A model generated the notes under the pieces. That model worked only from the letters and a program-made list of their open reading frames with translations. It did not search any database and was not told where the DNA came from. The translations under genes and the position numbers were made by a program. From contig JBFWVR010000010.1 in assembly GCA_050246635.1 (NCBI GenBank), positions 1 to 64,000 on the forward strand: DNA of 64,000 nt, in the 5' to 3' direction. This document shows, in pieces, positions 23,597 through 31,034 of the stretch (within the stretch, counting starts at the first letter, position 1; every line of letters starts with the position of its first letter). This DNA comes from JBFWVR01 sp050246635 (lineage in GTDB: Bacteria; Acidobacteriota; Vicinamibacteria; Vicinamibacterales; UBA2999).

Positions 23597-24109
23597 CTAC
23601 CAGGCGGCCCTGGCGGCGCCACACTGGGGACAGTACGCCGCGACGTCCGGAAGACGTGTTCCGCATTGGGTGCAGAACGCATTCATCGCCGGGCTCGCGG
23701 CCTCGGCCTTGACCGGGACGGGGATGCCTGTCGCATGGGCGGCACCTGAGACCACGGAGCTCTCCGGCACCGACGCCTTTGGATCCGGGCCGAAGCGATT
23801 GTCGCCGTGCTGCCCCTCGCTGACGGCGAACACCAGATTGACGATGGGCACCAGCAGCCACCATCCGCTGTGGTCCGTGTCGTGCATCCTGCGCACCCCG
23901 ACGGCGACCGCAGGAACGAGGATGCCCAGTTCGTAGACGGTCACCAGAACGCTCTCGCCGGTCTCGGCCGCGATGCCGAGGATCCCCTCCAGCAGTCCGA
24001 GGGCGAACACGATCAGGATGTTGAACAGGACGAACATCCAGTATTCCTTGCGTCGTGCCCGGCCGGTGAAGACGGCGTACTTCCCGAGGGCCTGCAGATA
24101 CCAATGCAT
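23597..24109 (-). CDS. DUF805 membrane protein with C-terminal zinc ribbon
   Basis: A 170-residue protein from the ATG at 24109. It starts MHWYLQALGKYAVFTGRARR, then EYWMFVLFN, and has three to four membrane helices ending with the DUF805 signature VRRMHDTDHSGWWLLVPIV. After a linker it ends with a zinc ribbon: CTQCG, 11 residues, CPQCG. A ribbon fused to DUF805 is not rare but is informative. Function unknown. The preceding region carries a GAGGGAATC ribosome-binding-like site. Confidence 0.85.
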   Translation of the reverse strand: MHWYLQALGKYAVFTGRARRKEYWMFVLFNILIVFALGLLEGILGIAAETGESVLVTVYELGILVPAVAVGVRRMHDTDHSGWWLLVPIVNLVFAVSEGQHGDNRFGPDPKASVPESSVVSGAAHATGIPVPVKAEAASPAMNAFCTQCGTRLPDVAAYCPQCGAARAAW

Positions 24110-24160
24110 GTGATTCCCTCCTGGCAATCCCTCTGTTTCAGTCGTTGGCGGCGGCAGCCG

Positions 24161-24742
24161 TCACTGGAGACGCTCCAGTTCCGCCCGTGTATCGTCCAAG
24201 GTGCCCTGCAGCTCCTGAAGGGCGCTCTGCTCCTGTGCGAGCAGCTGAGATTCGGAGGCGTGGGCGGAGGAGAGCTCGGCGATCTGCTGCGACAGTGCCT
24301 TGACGTATCGGTCAGCCTGGAATAGCTGGTCGGCCACGTTGGCGACCTCGTCCGCGTTGTCGATCGCATAGGCCAGGGCCAGGAAGGCCGCGACACCGCC
24401 GATGGCCCTGGCGTCACGCGAGAAGGAGTTGCTCGAATCGAGCGCGACGGCAGCACCGCCGCCGCCCAGCGCCAGCGCGGCCACGGCCATCTTGTGGTTC
24501 ATCATGAAGGCGTTGACCCGCCGCCTGTAGTCGGCCAGCTCCGCCTGCATGCCCTCCACTCGCCGCTGCGCATCGGCCACGCGAGCGGTTCTGACCGCAA
24601 TCGAGTGACTGAGGACCGAATAGTCGGCGCTGAGCCGCTGCACATCCGACGTGAGCGCTTGTCGCCTCGCCGCGTTCGGATCCGTGCAGGCCGTCGCTCC
24701 ACAAAGGCACAGGAGCACTGCAACCGACAGGCAGTAGCGCAT
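24161..24742 (-). CDS. Probable lipoprotein with coiled coil
   Basis: A 193-residue protein with an N-terminal hydrophobic signal (MRYCLSVAVLLCLCG) ending ATAC, a weak lipobox that would leave Cys as the first residue. The rest is long helices, including LQELQGTLDDTRAELERLQ, interrupted by a Gly-rich hydrophobic hairpin (AALALGGGGAAVALD), probably membrane-associated. No family recognised. It is followed, 51 bases downstream, by the DUF805 gene on the same strand. Confidence 0.55.
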   Translation of the reverse strand: MRYCLSVAVLLCLCGATACTDPNAARRQALTSDVQRLSADYSVLSHSIAVRTARVADAQRRVEGMQAELADYRRRVNAFMMNHKMAVAALALGGGGAAVALDSSNSFSRDARAIGGVAAFLALAYAIDNADEVANVADQLFQADRYVKALSQQIAELSSAHASESQLLAQEQSALQELQGTLDDTRAELERLQ

Positions 24743-25099
24743 GGACTGGCTCCCCGGGGCAGGACGATGACCGTTCCGAATGCCCCAGCAAAGGCAGGAG
24801 ACGGACGTCGGTCAGGATTTCCGTCGCGTCCCGACCAGCCGGGCGGGCTCGCGGCGGCCCTGGATGGCCTCGGAGCAGTGGGCGCCGCGTCGGGCACGCG
24901 GCAGGCGTGGATTCGAAACGGCTTAGCCGACTTGCGGATGAGGCATGCGCTCGGCCTCGTCGCGGGAGCGCGCCGATCCGCCAGGCGGATCTGCGCGGCT
25001 CGAGCGGGTCGCGGGAGCAGAAAAGGAGTCAGACCCCTTTTTGATGGGGTCCTTGTCGAAAAGGGGGTCTGACCCCTTTCCTGCCGATTGCTCTCGCTG
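24743..25099. other. Gap with repeat copy, no gene
   Basis: No protein-like frame. It contains a short hairpin (GATCCGCCAGGCGGATC at 24976-24992) and the second copy of the 90-bp repeat with two GGGGTC-type palindromes (24990-25077). Confidence 0.6.
24990..25077. repeat. Roughly 90-bp dispersed repeat, copy 2
   Basis: Homologous to 23480-23568: ATCTGCGCGGC, GGGAGCAG, then GGAGTCAGACCCC, GATGGGGTCCTTGTCGAAAAGG and a second palindrome GGGGGTCTGACCCC. It lies just beyond the stop codon of the M14 peptidase, so it may help terminate it. Confidence 0.7.
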
Positions 25100-27685
25100 C
25101 TACCGCCCCGCCGTGGACAGGTACAGCGGGTTGAACAGCAGCTTGAACGTGTTGTGCGGCTGGCCGCGCCAGTGGGGGCGGAAGCCCATCACGACCGCCG
25201 TGCCCCTGCCGACCGGCACACGGACGGCAGCGGCGCGGCCGGCGACGTAGCGGCTCGCGCCGAGCTCCCAGCCGCTCACGAGCAGGCCCTGCCGCGGGTA
25301 CTCGACGTAGACGTCCACGTCGCGGGCCGCGCGCATCTTGCCTTCCGACGCGGGTGGCACCACCTGGAAGGCCTGCGAGCCGGCGAACATCGCGATCGCG
25401 TTCGCCTCCATGCCGGCCGCGAGCGGGTTCTCGGGCCTGGTCGTGATCTTCAGGAGTGATCCGGGGATGAAGAACTCGGTGGAGCGTGTGGTCGCAACCG
25501 TGTTCCGGAGGGGCAGCGACAGCACCTCGATGGCGAAGTCGGCCGCGCCGTCCCACGCCATCAGCCAGCCGCCGTTCTCCACGAACTTGCGCACGTTCGC
25601 CGCGCCGTCCATGCCGATGCCGCCGACGTATTCGTCCGGCATCGTGCCAGGCAGGTGGCCCTGGATGATGCGGTCCACCGTCTCGTCCGCGAAGAGCAGG
25701 ATGTCGAAGCCGGAGAGGTCACCACGCACGGCCGCGTTGTCGAGGGAGGTGTACTCGAAGCCGTACTGCTCGAGCATCCACCGCGTCCAGCCCTCGTCCA
25801 TGTTGGCCTCGTAGCTCTTGTAGAGGCCGATCCTCGGACGCCGTATGGTGCGCGCGCCGTCGGGGACGGCGTCGAGCGCGTGGACGGAGATCCCCAGCTC
25901 GCCGACTTCCCGCTCGACACGGTCACGCGCCACGCCCTGGACCACGATCTGGTTGTCGGCCGTCCACGACGCGGTCGCGCCGTCCTTAAGCAGGCGGTTG
26001 AGCGCCTTGACGCTCATCTCCTCGTTCGCCGAGAGCTGGAACACCGCGCCGGTGCCGGTGATCCCACCAGCAGCGGACGTCACCTCATCCACGACGCGTG
26101 CGGGAAGCGTGAACGGATCCTTGACCCGATCGATGGTGACGCCCATCTGGATGGCGATCTCGTAGCCCGTCATGTCGTAGGGCGGGTCGGGCGGCCCCCC
26201 GGGATAGAGCCGCCGCTCCGGGAACTCCTTCGGCTCGATCTGGTCGACGACGTAGGGGCGGAAGGGCTGCGGGCCCATAACGTAGGTCCCCGCCGGGTAC
26301 TGCCGGCCGCCGGCCGTGAACGCCGCGTCGGCCTGGCGGATCTCGATGTTCGCCTTGCGGAAGGTGCGCAGGAACTCGACCGTGCGCGTCGGGTCGTGCT
26401 GCGCGGACATGTCGATGACGTACGCGAACGGCCCCCCTTCCGCCTTCTCGCCGCGGGCGATCTGCCGCGCGCCCATGCGCCAGATGTTGAAGAGGAAGTC
26501 CTCGCGGAGCTTCGCCGAGAAGTCGAGCGTCGCGCGGGACGCCGTCAGCATGTACTCGACGGGCTTCCGGAATGGCCAGCACCCACCCATCCACGGGTTG
26601 GTGTAGTTCACGCTCGGGATCTTCGCCGGCTGGTTCTTGTGGCGCTCGCCGAAGGTCTCAGGGATTTCCTCGGGGGCGTAGCATTTCGGTGTCGCGTACC
26701 GGTAGAGCGAGGTCTCGGTCAGGAACCCCGCCATGTTGTGGAAGTCCGGCCCGCCACGCATGCTGCCGTTCCACCAGATGTCGTACAGCATGTGGCTGCT
26801 GTAGCCCGGCTTGTCCTCCTCGTCGAAACGCTTCCGCATCGCCTCGCCGATCTGGTTGATCGTGCTGACCAGGAGCGGATCGAGGTTGGGGTTCACCGGG
26901 TCCTTCATCGGCGGGCCCCAGATGCGGCTCGGGAACGGGCCGGACTGGTGGTGGTTGTAGACGACCTGCGGGAACCACTCGAAATACAACTGCCGCGCCA
27001 CCGCCTGCGTCTCCACCTGCGTCAGCATCGTCCAGTCGCGGTTGTTGTCGTGGCCGACGTAGTGGTGGTACAGGACGGGTGGGGTGGTCGTCTCGAACGG
27101 CGTGTCGAGGTTGCGGTAGTACCAGTCGCGCACGACGTCGAGGCCGTCGGGGTTCATCGACGGCATCAGCAGCAGGATGGCGTTCTCCCGAACCCGCCTC
27201 GCCTCATCGTCCTCGGAACTGACGAGCCACCAGGCGAGTTCCGGCGTGTGCTGCGCACCGGCGACCTCCGTCGCGTGCAGGCCGCCGTCGATCCAGACGA
27301 TGACCTTGCCTTCCTTCGCGAGTGCCCGGGCCTGTGCCTCGTCCACATCGCGGACGTTGGCGAGCCGTCGCGCGATGTCGCGGTAGCGCTCGCGGTTCCG
27401 CAGGTTCTCCTCGCTCGAGATGAGCGCGAGGATCATCGGGCGGCCTTCGGTGCTCTTCCCGATCTCCTCCACGACGATACGGTCGGAGGCGGCGTCGAGC
27501 TTCTGGAAGTACTCGAGGATCTGCTCGTGGCTGGCGAGCTTGTAGTCGGCGCCGGGCTGGAAGCCGAAGACGTCAGCCGGCTCGGGGATTCGGGCCTGGG
27601 CCCACGCGATCGGGGGAGCGCCCGACCAGGCGACGGGCAGGGCTACGACGCCGAGCAGAGCGAAGGCGAGCAGCAGTCGTCTCAT
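25100..27685 (-). CDS. M14-family zinc carboxypeptidase, secreted
   Basis: An 861-residue protein from the ATG at 27685, which begins an N-terminal signal peptide (MRRLLLAFALLG, cut near IAWAQ). The zinc pair H137/E140 is in GGLHATE. NPDGLD and NNRDW supply the M14 substrate-binding residues, followed by the third zinc ligand region (VVYNHHQSG). The C-terminal 400 residues are a beta-rich extension common in large Acidobacterial and Bacteroidetes M14 proteins. Such enzymes trim peptides in the periplasm or outside. The frame is open upstream for 20 residues without a leader. It is transcribed towards the DUF805 genes but is separated from them by repeats. Confidence 0.85.
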   Translation of the reverse strand: MRRLLLAFALLGVVALPVAWSGAPPIAWAQARIPEPADVFGFQPGADYKLASHEQILEYFQKLDAASDRIVVEEIGKSTEGRPMILALISSEENLRNRERYRDIARRLANVRDVDEAQARALAKEGKVIVWIDGGLHATEVAGAQHTPELAWWLVSSEDDEARRVRENAILLLMPSMNPDGLDVVRDWYYRNLDTPFETTTPPVLYHHYVGHDNNRDWTMLTQVETQAVARQLYFEWFPQVVYNHHQSGPFPSRIWGPPMKDPVNPNLDPLLVSTINQIGEAMRKRFDEEDKPGYSSHMLYDIWWNGSMRGGPDFHNMAGFLTETSLYRYATPKCYAPEEIPETFGERHKNQPAKIPSVNYTNPWMGGCWPFRKPVEYMLTASRATLDFSAKLREDFLFNIWRMGARQIARGEKAEGGPFAYVIDMSAQHDPTRTVEFLRTFRKANIEIRQADAAFTAGGRQYPAGTYVMGPQPFRPYVVDQIEPKEFPERRLYPGGPPDPPYDMTGYEIAIQMGVTIDRVKDPFTLPARVVDEVTSAAGGITGTGAVFQLSANEEMSVKALNRLLKDGATASWTADNQIVVQGVARDRVEREVGELGISVHALDAVPDGARTIRRPRIGLYKSYEANMDEGWTRWMLEQYGFEYTSLDNAAVRGDLSGFDILLFADETVDRIIQGHLPGTMPDEYVGGIGMDGAANVRKFVENGGWLMAWDGAADFAIEVLSLPLRNTVATTRSTEFFIPGSLLKITTRPENPLAAGMEANAIAMFAGSQAFQVVPPASEGKMRAARDVDVYVEYPRQGLLVSGWELGASRYVAGRAAAVRVPVGRGTAVVMGFRPHWRGQPHNTFKLLFNPLYLSTAGR

Positions 27686-27789
27686 CGCACACCTCTCGCG
27701 CTCACGCGAATGGAGAATCAAGAAACCGGAATCAAAGAAAGGCACATCGCGTTGTCACGACCGCTGCCTGAGGCCCCCTCAACCAGGGA

Positions 27790-27862
27790 GCCGTCTCCGT
27801 GTCTCCGTGTCTCCGTGTCTCTGCGGCCCGCCGCCTTCTTACTTCTGACTTCTTACTTCTGC
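27790..27862. repeat. CCGTGTCT and CTTACTTCTG degenerate tandem repeats
   Basis: CCGTGTCT is repeated from 27795, and ACTTCTGACTT/CTTACTTCTG bases recur to 27860, in the gap between two minus-strand genes. The same two families appear at 48735-48815 (as GGCACGGA) and 54050-54160. Confidence 0.6.
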
Positions 27863-27866
27863 CTTC

Positions 27867-28304
27867 CTACTTGCCCTGCTCCGGCTCCACCGTGAGCTCG
27901 ATCCCCGCCGTGTTGCGGACCGAGTACTGGCGATGGTGCCGGATGCGGTCGTAGGGGATGACGACCATCGTGTCGGCGTCGGCATCGCGGTCGTAGAAGA
28001 TGTGCAGCACGACCGGGCCGGTGGCATTGGCAAGGGCCTGGGCCTCGGCGCTGGACACGCAGCCGAGGATGACGGCCCGGCCATCGGCCAGCCGGTGCAT
28101 CTCGTAGGTGCGATAGCGGAACGTCCGAAACAACGGTGCCGCCAGCACAGGCGAGTACGAATAGCCGTAGACGCCGTTCGGCAGATCCTTGATGCCGCAG
28201 CCTTCCTCGGCCGGCTCGATCAAGCGGACCTGGTGGGCCTTGCGCAGGGCTTCCCGCTCCTGCACGCCCGCGCCGGCGACTTCGGTGATGGTGACTCGTG
28301 ACAC
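27867..28304 (-). CDS. Conserved hypothetical protein
   Basis: A 145-residue soluble protein, alpha/beta by pattern: MSRVTITEVAGAG, LRKAHQVRLIEPAEEGCG, RTFRYRTYEMH, VVLHIFYDRDADADTMVV. No signal peptide or membrane span. I do not recognise the family. The gene has its own leader and follows the repeat-rich gap upstream of the M14 gene. Confidence 0.5.
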   Translation of the reverse strand: MSRVTITEVAGAGVQEREALRKAHQVRLIEPAEEGCGIKDLPNGVYGYSYSPVLAAPLFRTFRYRTYEMHRLADGRAVILGCVSSAEAQALANATGPVVLHIFYDRDADADTMVVIPYDRIRHHRQYSVRNTAGIELTVEPEQGK

Positions 28305-28696
28305 GCTGCAAGCTCCCGTCCGGGTGGCGAAGACTCAGGGACTCCCGGACAACCGCCAATTATACCGGCTCGACCATACACGGAGACACGGAGCAGCACG
28401 GAGAACACGGGGGCGGGCTGCGCCCGCCATTTCAGATTGAAGATTTCAGATTGACGATTGGCGGGCGCAACGCGCCGGCTCCGTGCCTCCGTGTCTCCGA
28501 TGTCTCCGTGAGGCATTTCGCTTGGGCTCGACCGCACATCCGTAATCCAACTGTCCCATTCCAGCACACTTTGCCCTCAAGAACAGACGGCGAAGATCCG
28601 ATAGTTCTCTAGAAGTTCTCCGCCGCCACCCCGCGGCGCCCCTGGGTACCCGTCTTGCCGAAGCAGCCCCTGGTCCCCTGCGGGACCCGAATTCCC
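28305..28696. other. Intergenic region with repeats; divergent promoters expected
   Basis: It lies between a minus-strand gene and the plus-strand pilin operon, so promoters for both must be here, though I cannot name a convincing -35/-10 pair. It contains CACGGAGACACGGAG-type and AGATTGAAGATTTCAGATTG-type repeats and a GGCGGGCGCAACGCGCC hairpin-like stretch. Confidence 0.4.
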
Positions 28697-29272
28697 ATGG
28701 CGCGTTCCACCCAGTCCGGCTTCACGCTGCCGGAGATGCTCGTTGCCGTGACGTTCTTCCTGATCCTGTCGGGCATGGCGCTGGCCACCGTCAACGCGGT
28801 GGTGCCGTCGGTGCGGGCGGACGGGCAGGTGAGCCGCGTGCTGGGGGCGCTCCAGGCGGCGCGGGAGGTGTCGATCTCGAGCCGCCGCGACGTGGAGCTG
28901 CGGTTCGACACCGACGCGAGCACGATGACGGTGGTGCGCCTCGACGGCGGCGGGGCCGAGACCGAGCTGCAGGTCCTCGGCTTCGAATACAACGTGAAGT
29001 TCTACCAGTTCGGCGACATGGGCGACACGCCGGAGGGCTTCGGCGCCGGCGGGGTGGTCGACTTCGGGGACTCGTCCGAGCTCATCTTCACGTCCGACGG
29101 CACGCTCGTGGACGAGACCGGCGTCCCGGTGAACGGGACGATCTTCATGGGCATGGCCGGCAAACGCGAGACGGCGCGGGCCATCACCGTCACCGGGGCG
29201 ACGGCGCGAGCGCGCTTCTACAAGTGGAGCTCCTCGGGCACCGGATGGGAGGGCGGATGGACGGCACGCTGA
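28697..29272 (+). CDS. GspH/FimT-type pseudopilin
   Basis: A 191-residue pseudopilin from the ATG at 28697 (MARSTQSG, then cleavage before FTLPEMLVAV). The short leader ends in Gly, and E5 of the mature protein is present, as prepilin peptidase needs. The first helix is followed by a beta-rich head. It is the first of four overlapping or adjacent pilin-like genes and probably a minor pilin that primes a type IV pilus or type II secretion pseudopilus. The next start overlaps its stop region by 16 bases. Confidence 0.8.
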   Translation: MARSTQSGFTLPEMLVAVTFFLILSGMALATVNAVVPSVRADGQVSRVLGALQAAREVSISSRRDVELRFDTDASTMTVVRLDGGGAETELQVLGFEYNVKFYQFGDMGDTPEGFGAGGVVDFGDSSELIFTSDGTLVDETGVPVNGTIFMGMAGKRETARAITVTGATARARFYKWSSSGTGWEGGWTAR

Positions 29273-29823
29273 CGCGCCCGGCCGGCCCCTGGACGGGAGA
29301 CGAGCGCGGCTTCTCGCTCGTCGAGTCGCTCGTGTCGATCACCATCCTCGCGTTCGGCATGCTGGCGATTGCCGCGGCCTTCGCGCAGGGGCTCGGCACG
29401 CTGGCCGGCTCGAACTTCGACATCCTCGCGCGCGAGAAGGCGGCCGAGGCCATCGAGAGCGTCTACACGGCGCGCGACACCAAGACGATCACCTGGGCGC
29501 AGATCAAGAACGTCCAGGGCGCGAGTGGCTCCGACGGCGGCATCTTCCTCGACGGCGCACTCGCGCTCACCCGTCCCGGCGACGATGGGCTCGTCAACAC
29601 GGAAGACGATGGGGACGAGCTCGAGGCGCTCGTCCAGCCGGGCGCCGACGGCCTGCTCGGCACGGACGACGACGAGGTCGTGCCGCTGGTCAACTTCACG
29701 CGCGAGGTGGAGATTCGCGACATCGGGCCGACGCTTCGATCGCTCCGCGTGATCATCACCTACGAGGTCGGCGCGGAAACGCGGGAATACGTCATCACGA
29801 CGTACATCTCGGCTTATGCGTAG
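29257..29823 (+). CDS. PilV/GspI-type pseudopilin
   Basis: A 188-residue protein from the ATG at 29257, supported by GGAGGGCGG just before it. The leader is about 21 residues, and the pilin motif is GDERGFSLVESLVSITILAFG, cleaved after the Gly before FSLVE. The head includes a DDGDELEALVQPG region that recalls calcium-binding minor pilins. Overlaps both neighbours, so it is translationally coupled. Confidence 0.82.
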   Translation: MDGTLTRPAGPWTGDERGFSLVESLVSITILAFGMLAIAAAFAQGLGTLAGSNFDILAREKAAEAIESVYTARDTKTITWAQIKNVQGASGSDGGIFLDGALALTRPGDDGLVNTEDDGDELEALVQPGADGLLGTDDDEVVPLVNFTREVEIRDIGPTLRSLRVIITYEVGAETREYVITTYISAYA

Positions 29824-31021
29824 CAACAGCATCGCGGCGGCGCTGGCGCGGCTTCGCGGAAATGGGGACAGTCCCCATTTCGGGGATGGCGCTGCCGTCG
29901 GAAATGGGGACAGTCCCCTTTTCGTGGGATCTCACGCTGGCCGAAAAGGGGACAGTCCCCATTTCGTGAGCCCCCGGCTGCGCGGGCAGGCGGGCTTCTC
30001 GCTGCCCGAGCTGCTGGTCGCGATGACGCTGACGCTGACGGTCACGGCCGCGGCGCTGACGGCCCTCCAGGACGCGAACCGCGCGAGCGAGGCCGGCGCG
30101 GTGATGACCGACGTCAACCAGAACCTGCGCGTCGCGATGAACCTCGTCATCCGCGACCTGCTGCAGACCGGCCAGGGCATCCCCACCGGCGGGATTCCGA
30201 TCCCCTCCGGCCAGGACGCGCTCGCCATCGCCCGGCCCGGCCCGGACGGCTCGGACTGGGAGTTCGATCCCGCCTACACGACGTTGCCGGCGGTCAGCCC
30301 CGGCGCGGGCATCGGCCAGGTGATCAACGGCGTCGCCACCGACGCGGTCACGCTGCTCTACGAGGACCCGTCCATCACCCTCAATGACGACGCCGCCGAC
30401 AACGAGGTCGGCGTCATCGTCGCCACCGATGGCTCGAGCATCATCGTCGACAACGGGAGCCCGATCGACAACGCGGCGACCGGCGTGAAGGAGGGTGACC
30501 TGATCATGATCACCTTCGCCGGGAAGGGATCCGCGATCCAGGAGGTCACGGGCGTCGAGGGCCAGCAGATCTACTTCGCCAGCACGGCCAGCTCGCACCT
30601 CAACCAGCGCGACGCCCCGCAGGGATCGATCCTGTCCTACCGCAACGACGACGCCTCGTGGCCGCCCGCGACCGCGTACCGGATCCTGATGATCAGCTAC
30701 TACCTGGTCGTGCCCTCGAGCGGGCCGATCACGTCGCCGCACTTCATCCGCCGCGTCAACTACGGCCCCGGGCGCGCCGTCGCGATTGGCGTCGAGAACA
30801 TGCAGCTCACGTGGGACCTGGTGGACGGCGTGACGAACCCGACGAACGTCGAGGAGCCCGAGAGCCCGAACTCACCCAACCAGATCCGCAAGGCCAACCT
30901 GTACCTGGCCGCGCGCTCGCTCGAGGAGTTCTCGCGCACGGGCCAGTACCTGCGCTCGAGCCTCACGACGCAGGTGAGCCTGCGCTCGCTGGCGTTCGTC
31001 AGCCGGTACGACCTCCAGTAG
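29816..31021 (+). CDS. PilW/GspJ-type pseudopilin with repeat-extended leader
   Basis: A 401-residue protein. The pilin cleavage motif QAGFSLPELLVAMTL starts only at about residue 59, because residues 14-56 are encoded by three palindromes that recur every 42 bases (see repeat at 29860). A leader of about 60 residues is far longer than the usual 6-25. The in-frame start at 29816 overlaps the upstream stop; there is no better start close to the cleavage site that I can see. The rest is a helix followed by a beta-rich head with two calcium-like DDxxDN segments. It probably still works if the leader can be removed. Confidence 0.75.
   Translation: MRSNSIAAALARLRGNGDSPHFGDGAAVGNGDSPLFVGSHAGRKGDSPHFVSPRLRGQAGFSLPELLVAMTLTLTVTAAALTALQDANRASEAGAVMTDVNQNLRVAMNLVIRDLLQTGQGIPTGGIPIPSGQDALAIARPGPDGSDWEFDPAYTTLPAVSPGAGIGQVINGVATDAVTLLYEDPSITLNDDAADNEVGVIVATDGSSIIVDNGSPIDNAATGVKEGDLIMITFAGKGSAIQEVTGVEGQQIYFASTASSHLNQRDAPQGSILSYRNDDASWPPATAYRILMISYYLVVPSSGPITSPHFIRRVNYGPGRAVAIGVENMQLTWDLVDGVTNPTNVEEPESPNSPNQIRKANLYLAARSLEEFSRTGQYLRSSLTTQVSLRSLAFVSRYDLQ
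29860..29964. repeat. Three GGGGACAGTCCCC palindromes at 42-bp spacing inside a pilin gene
   Basis: Palindromes at 29860-29880, 29902-29922 and 29944-29964, each around GGGGACAGTCCCC, start exactly 42 bases apart, so the reading frame stays open. They encode the recurring residues GDSPHF/GDSPLF. Confidence 0.9.
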
Positions 31022-31034
31022 GGGCGAGGCAGCG

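Noticed and set aside
25655..27895. Plus-strand 746-codon frame opposite the M14 gene
   Set aside because: The minus strand shows a signal peptide, HATE and other M14 motifs; the plus frame is a GC-skew shadow.
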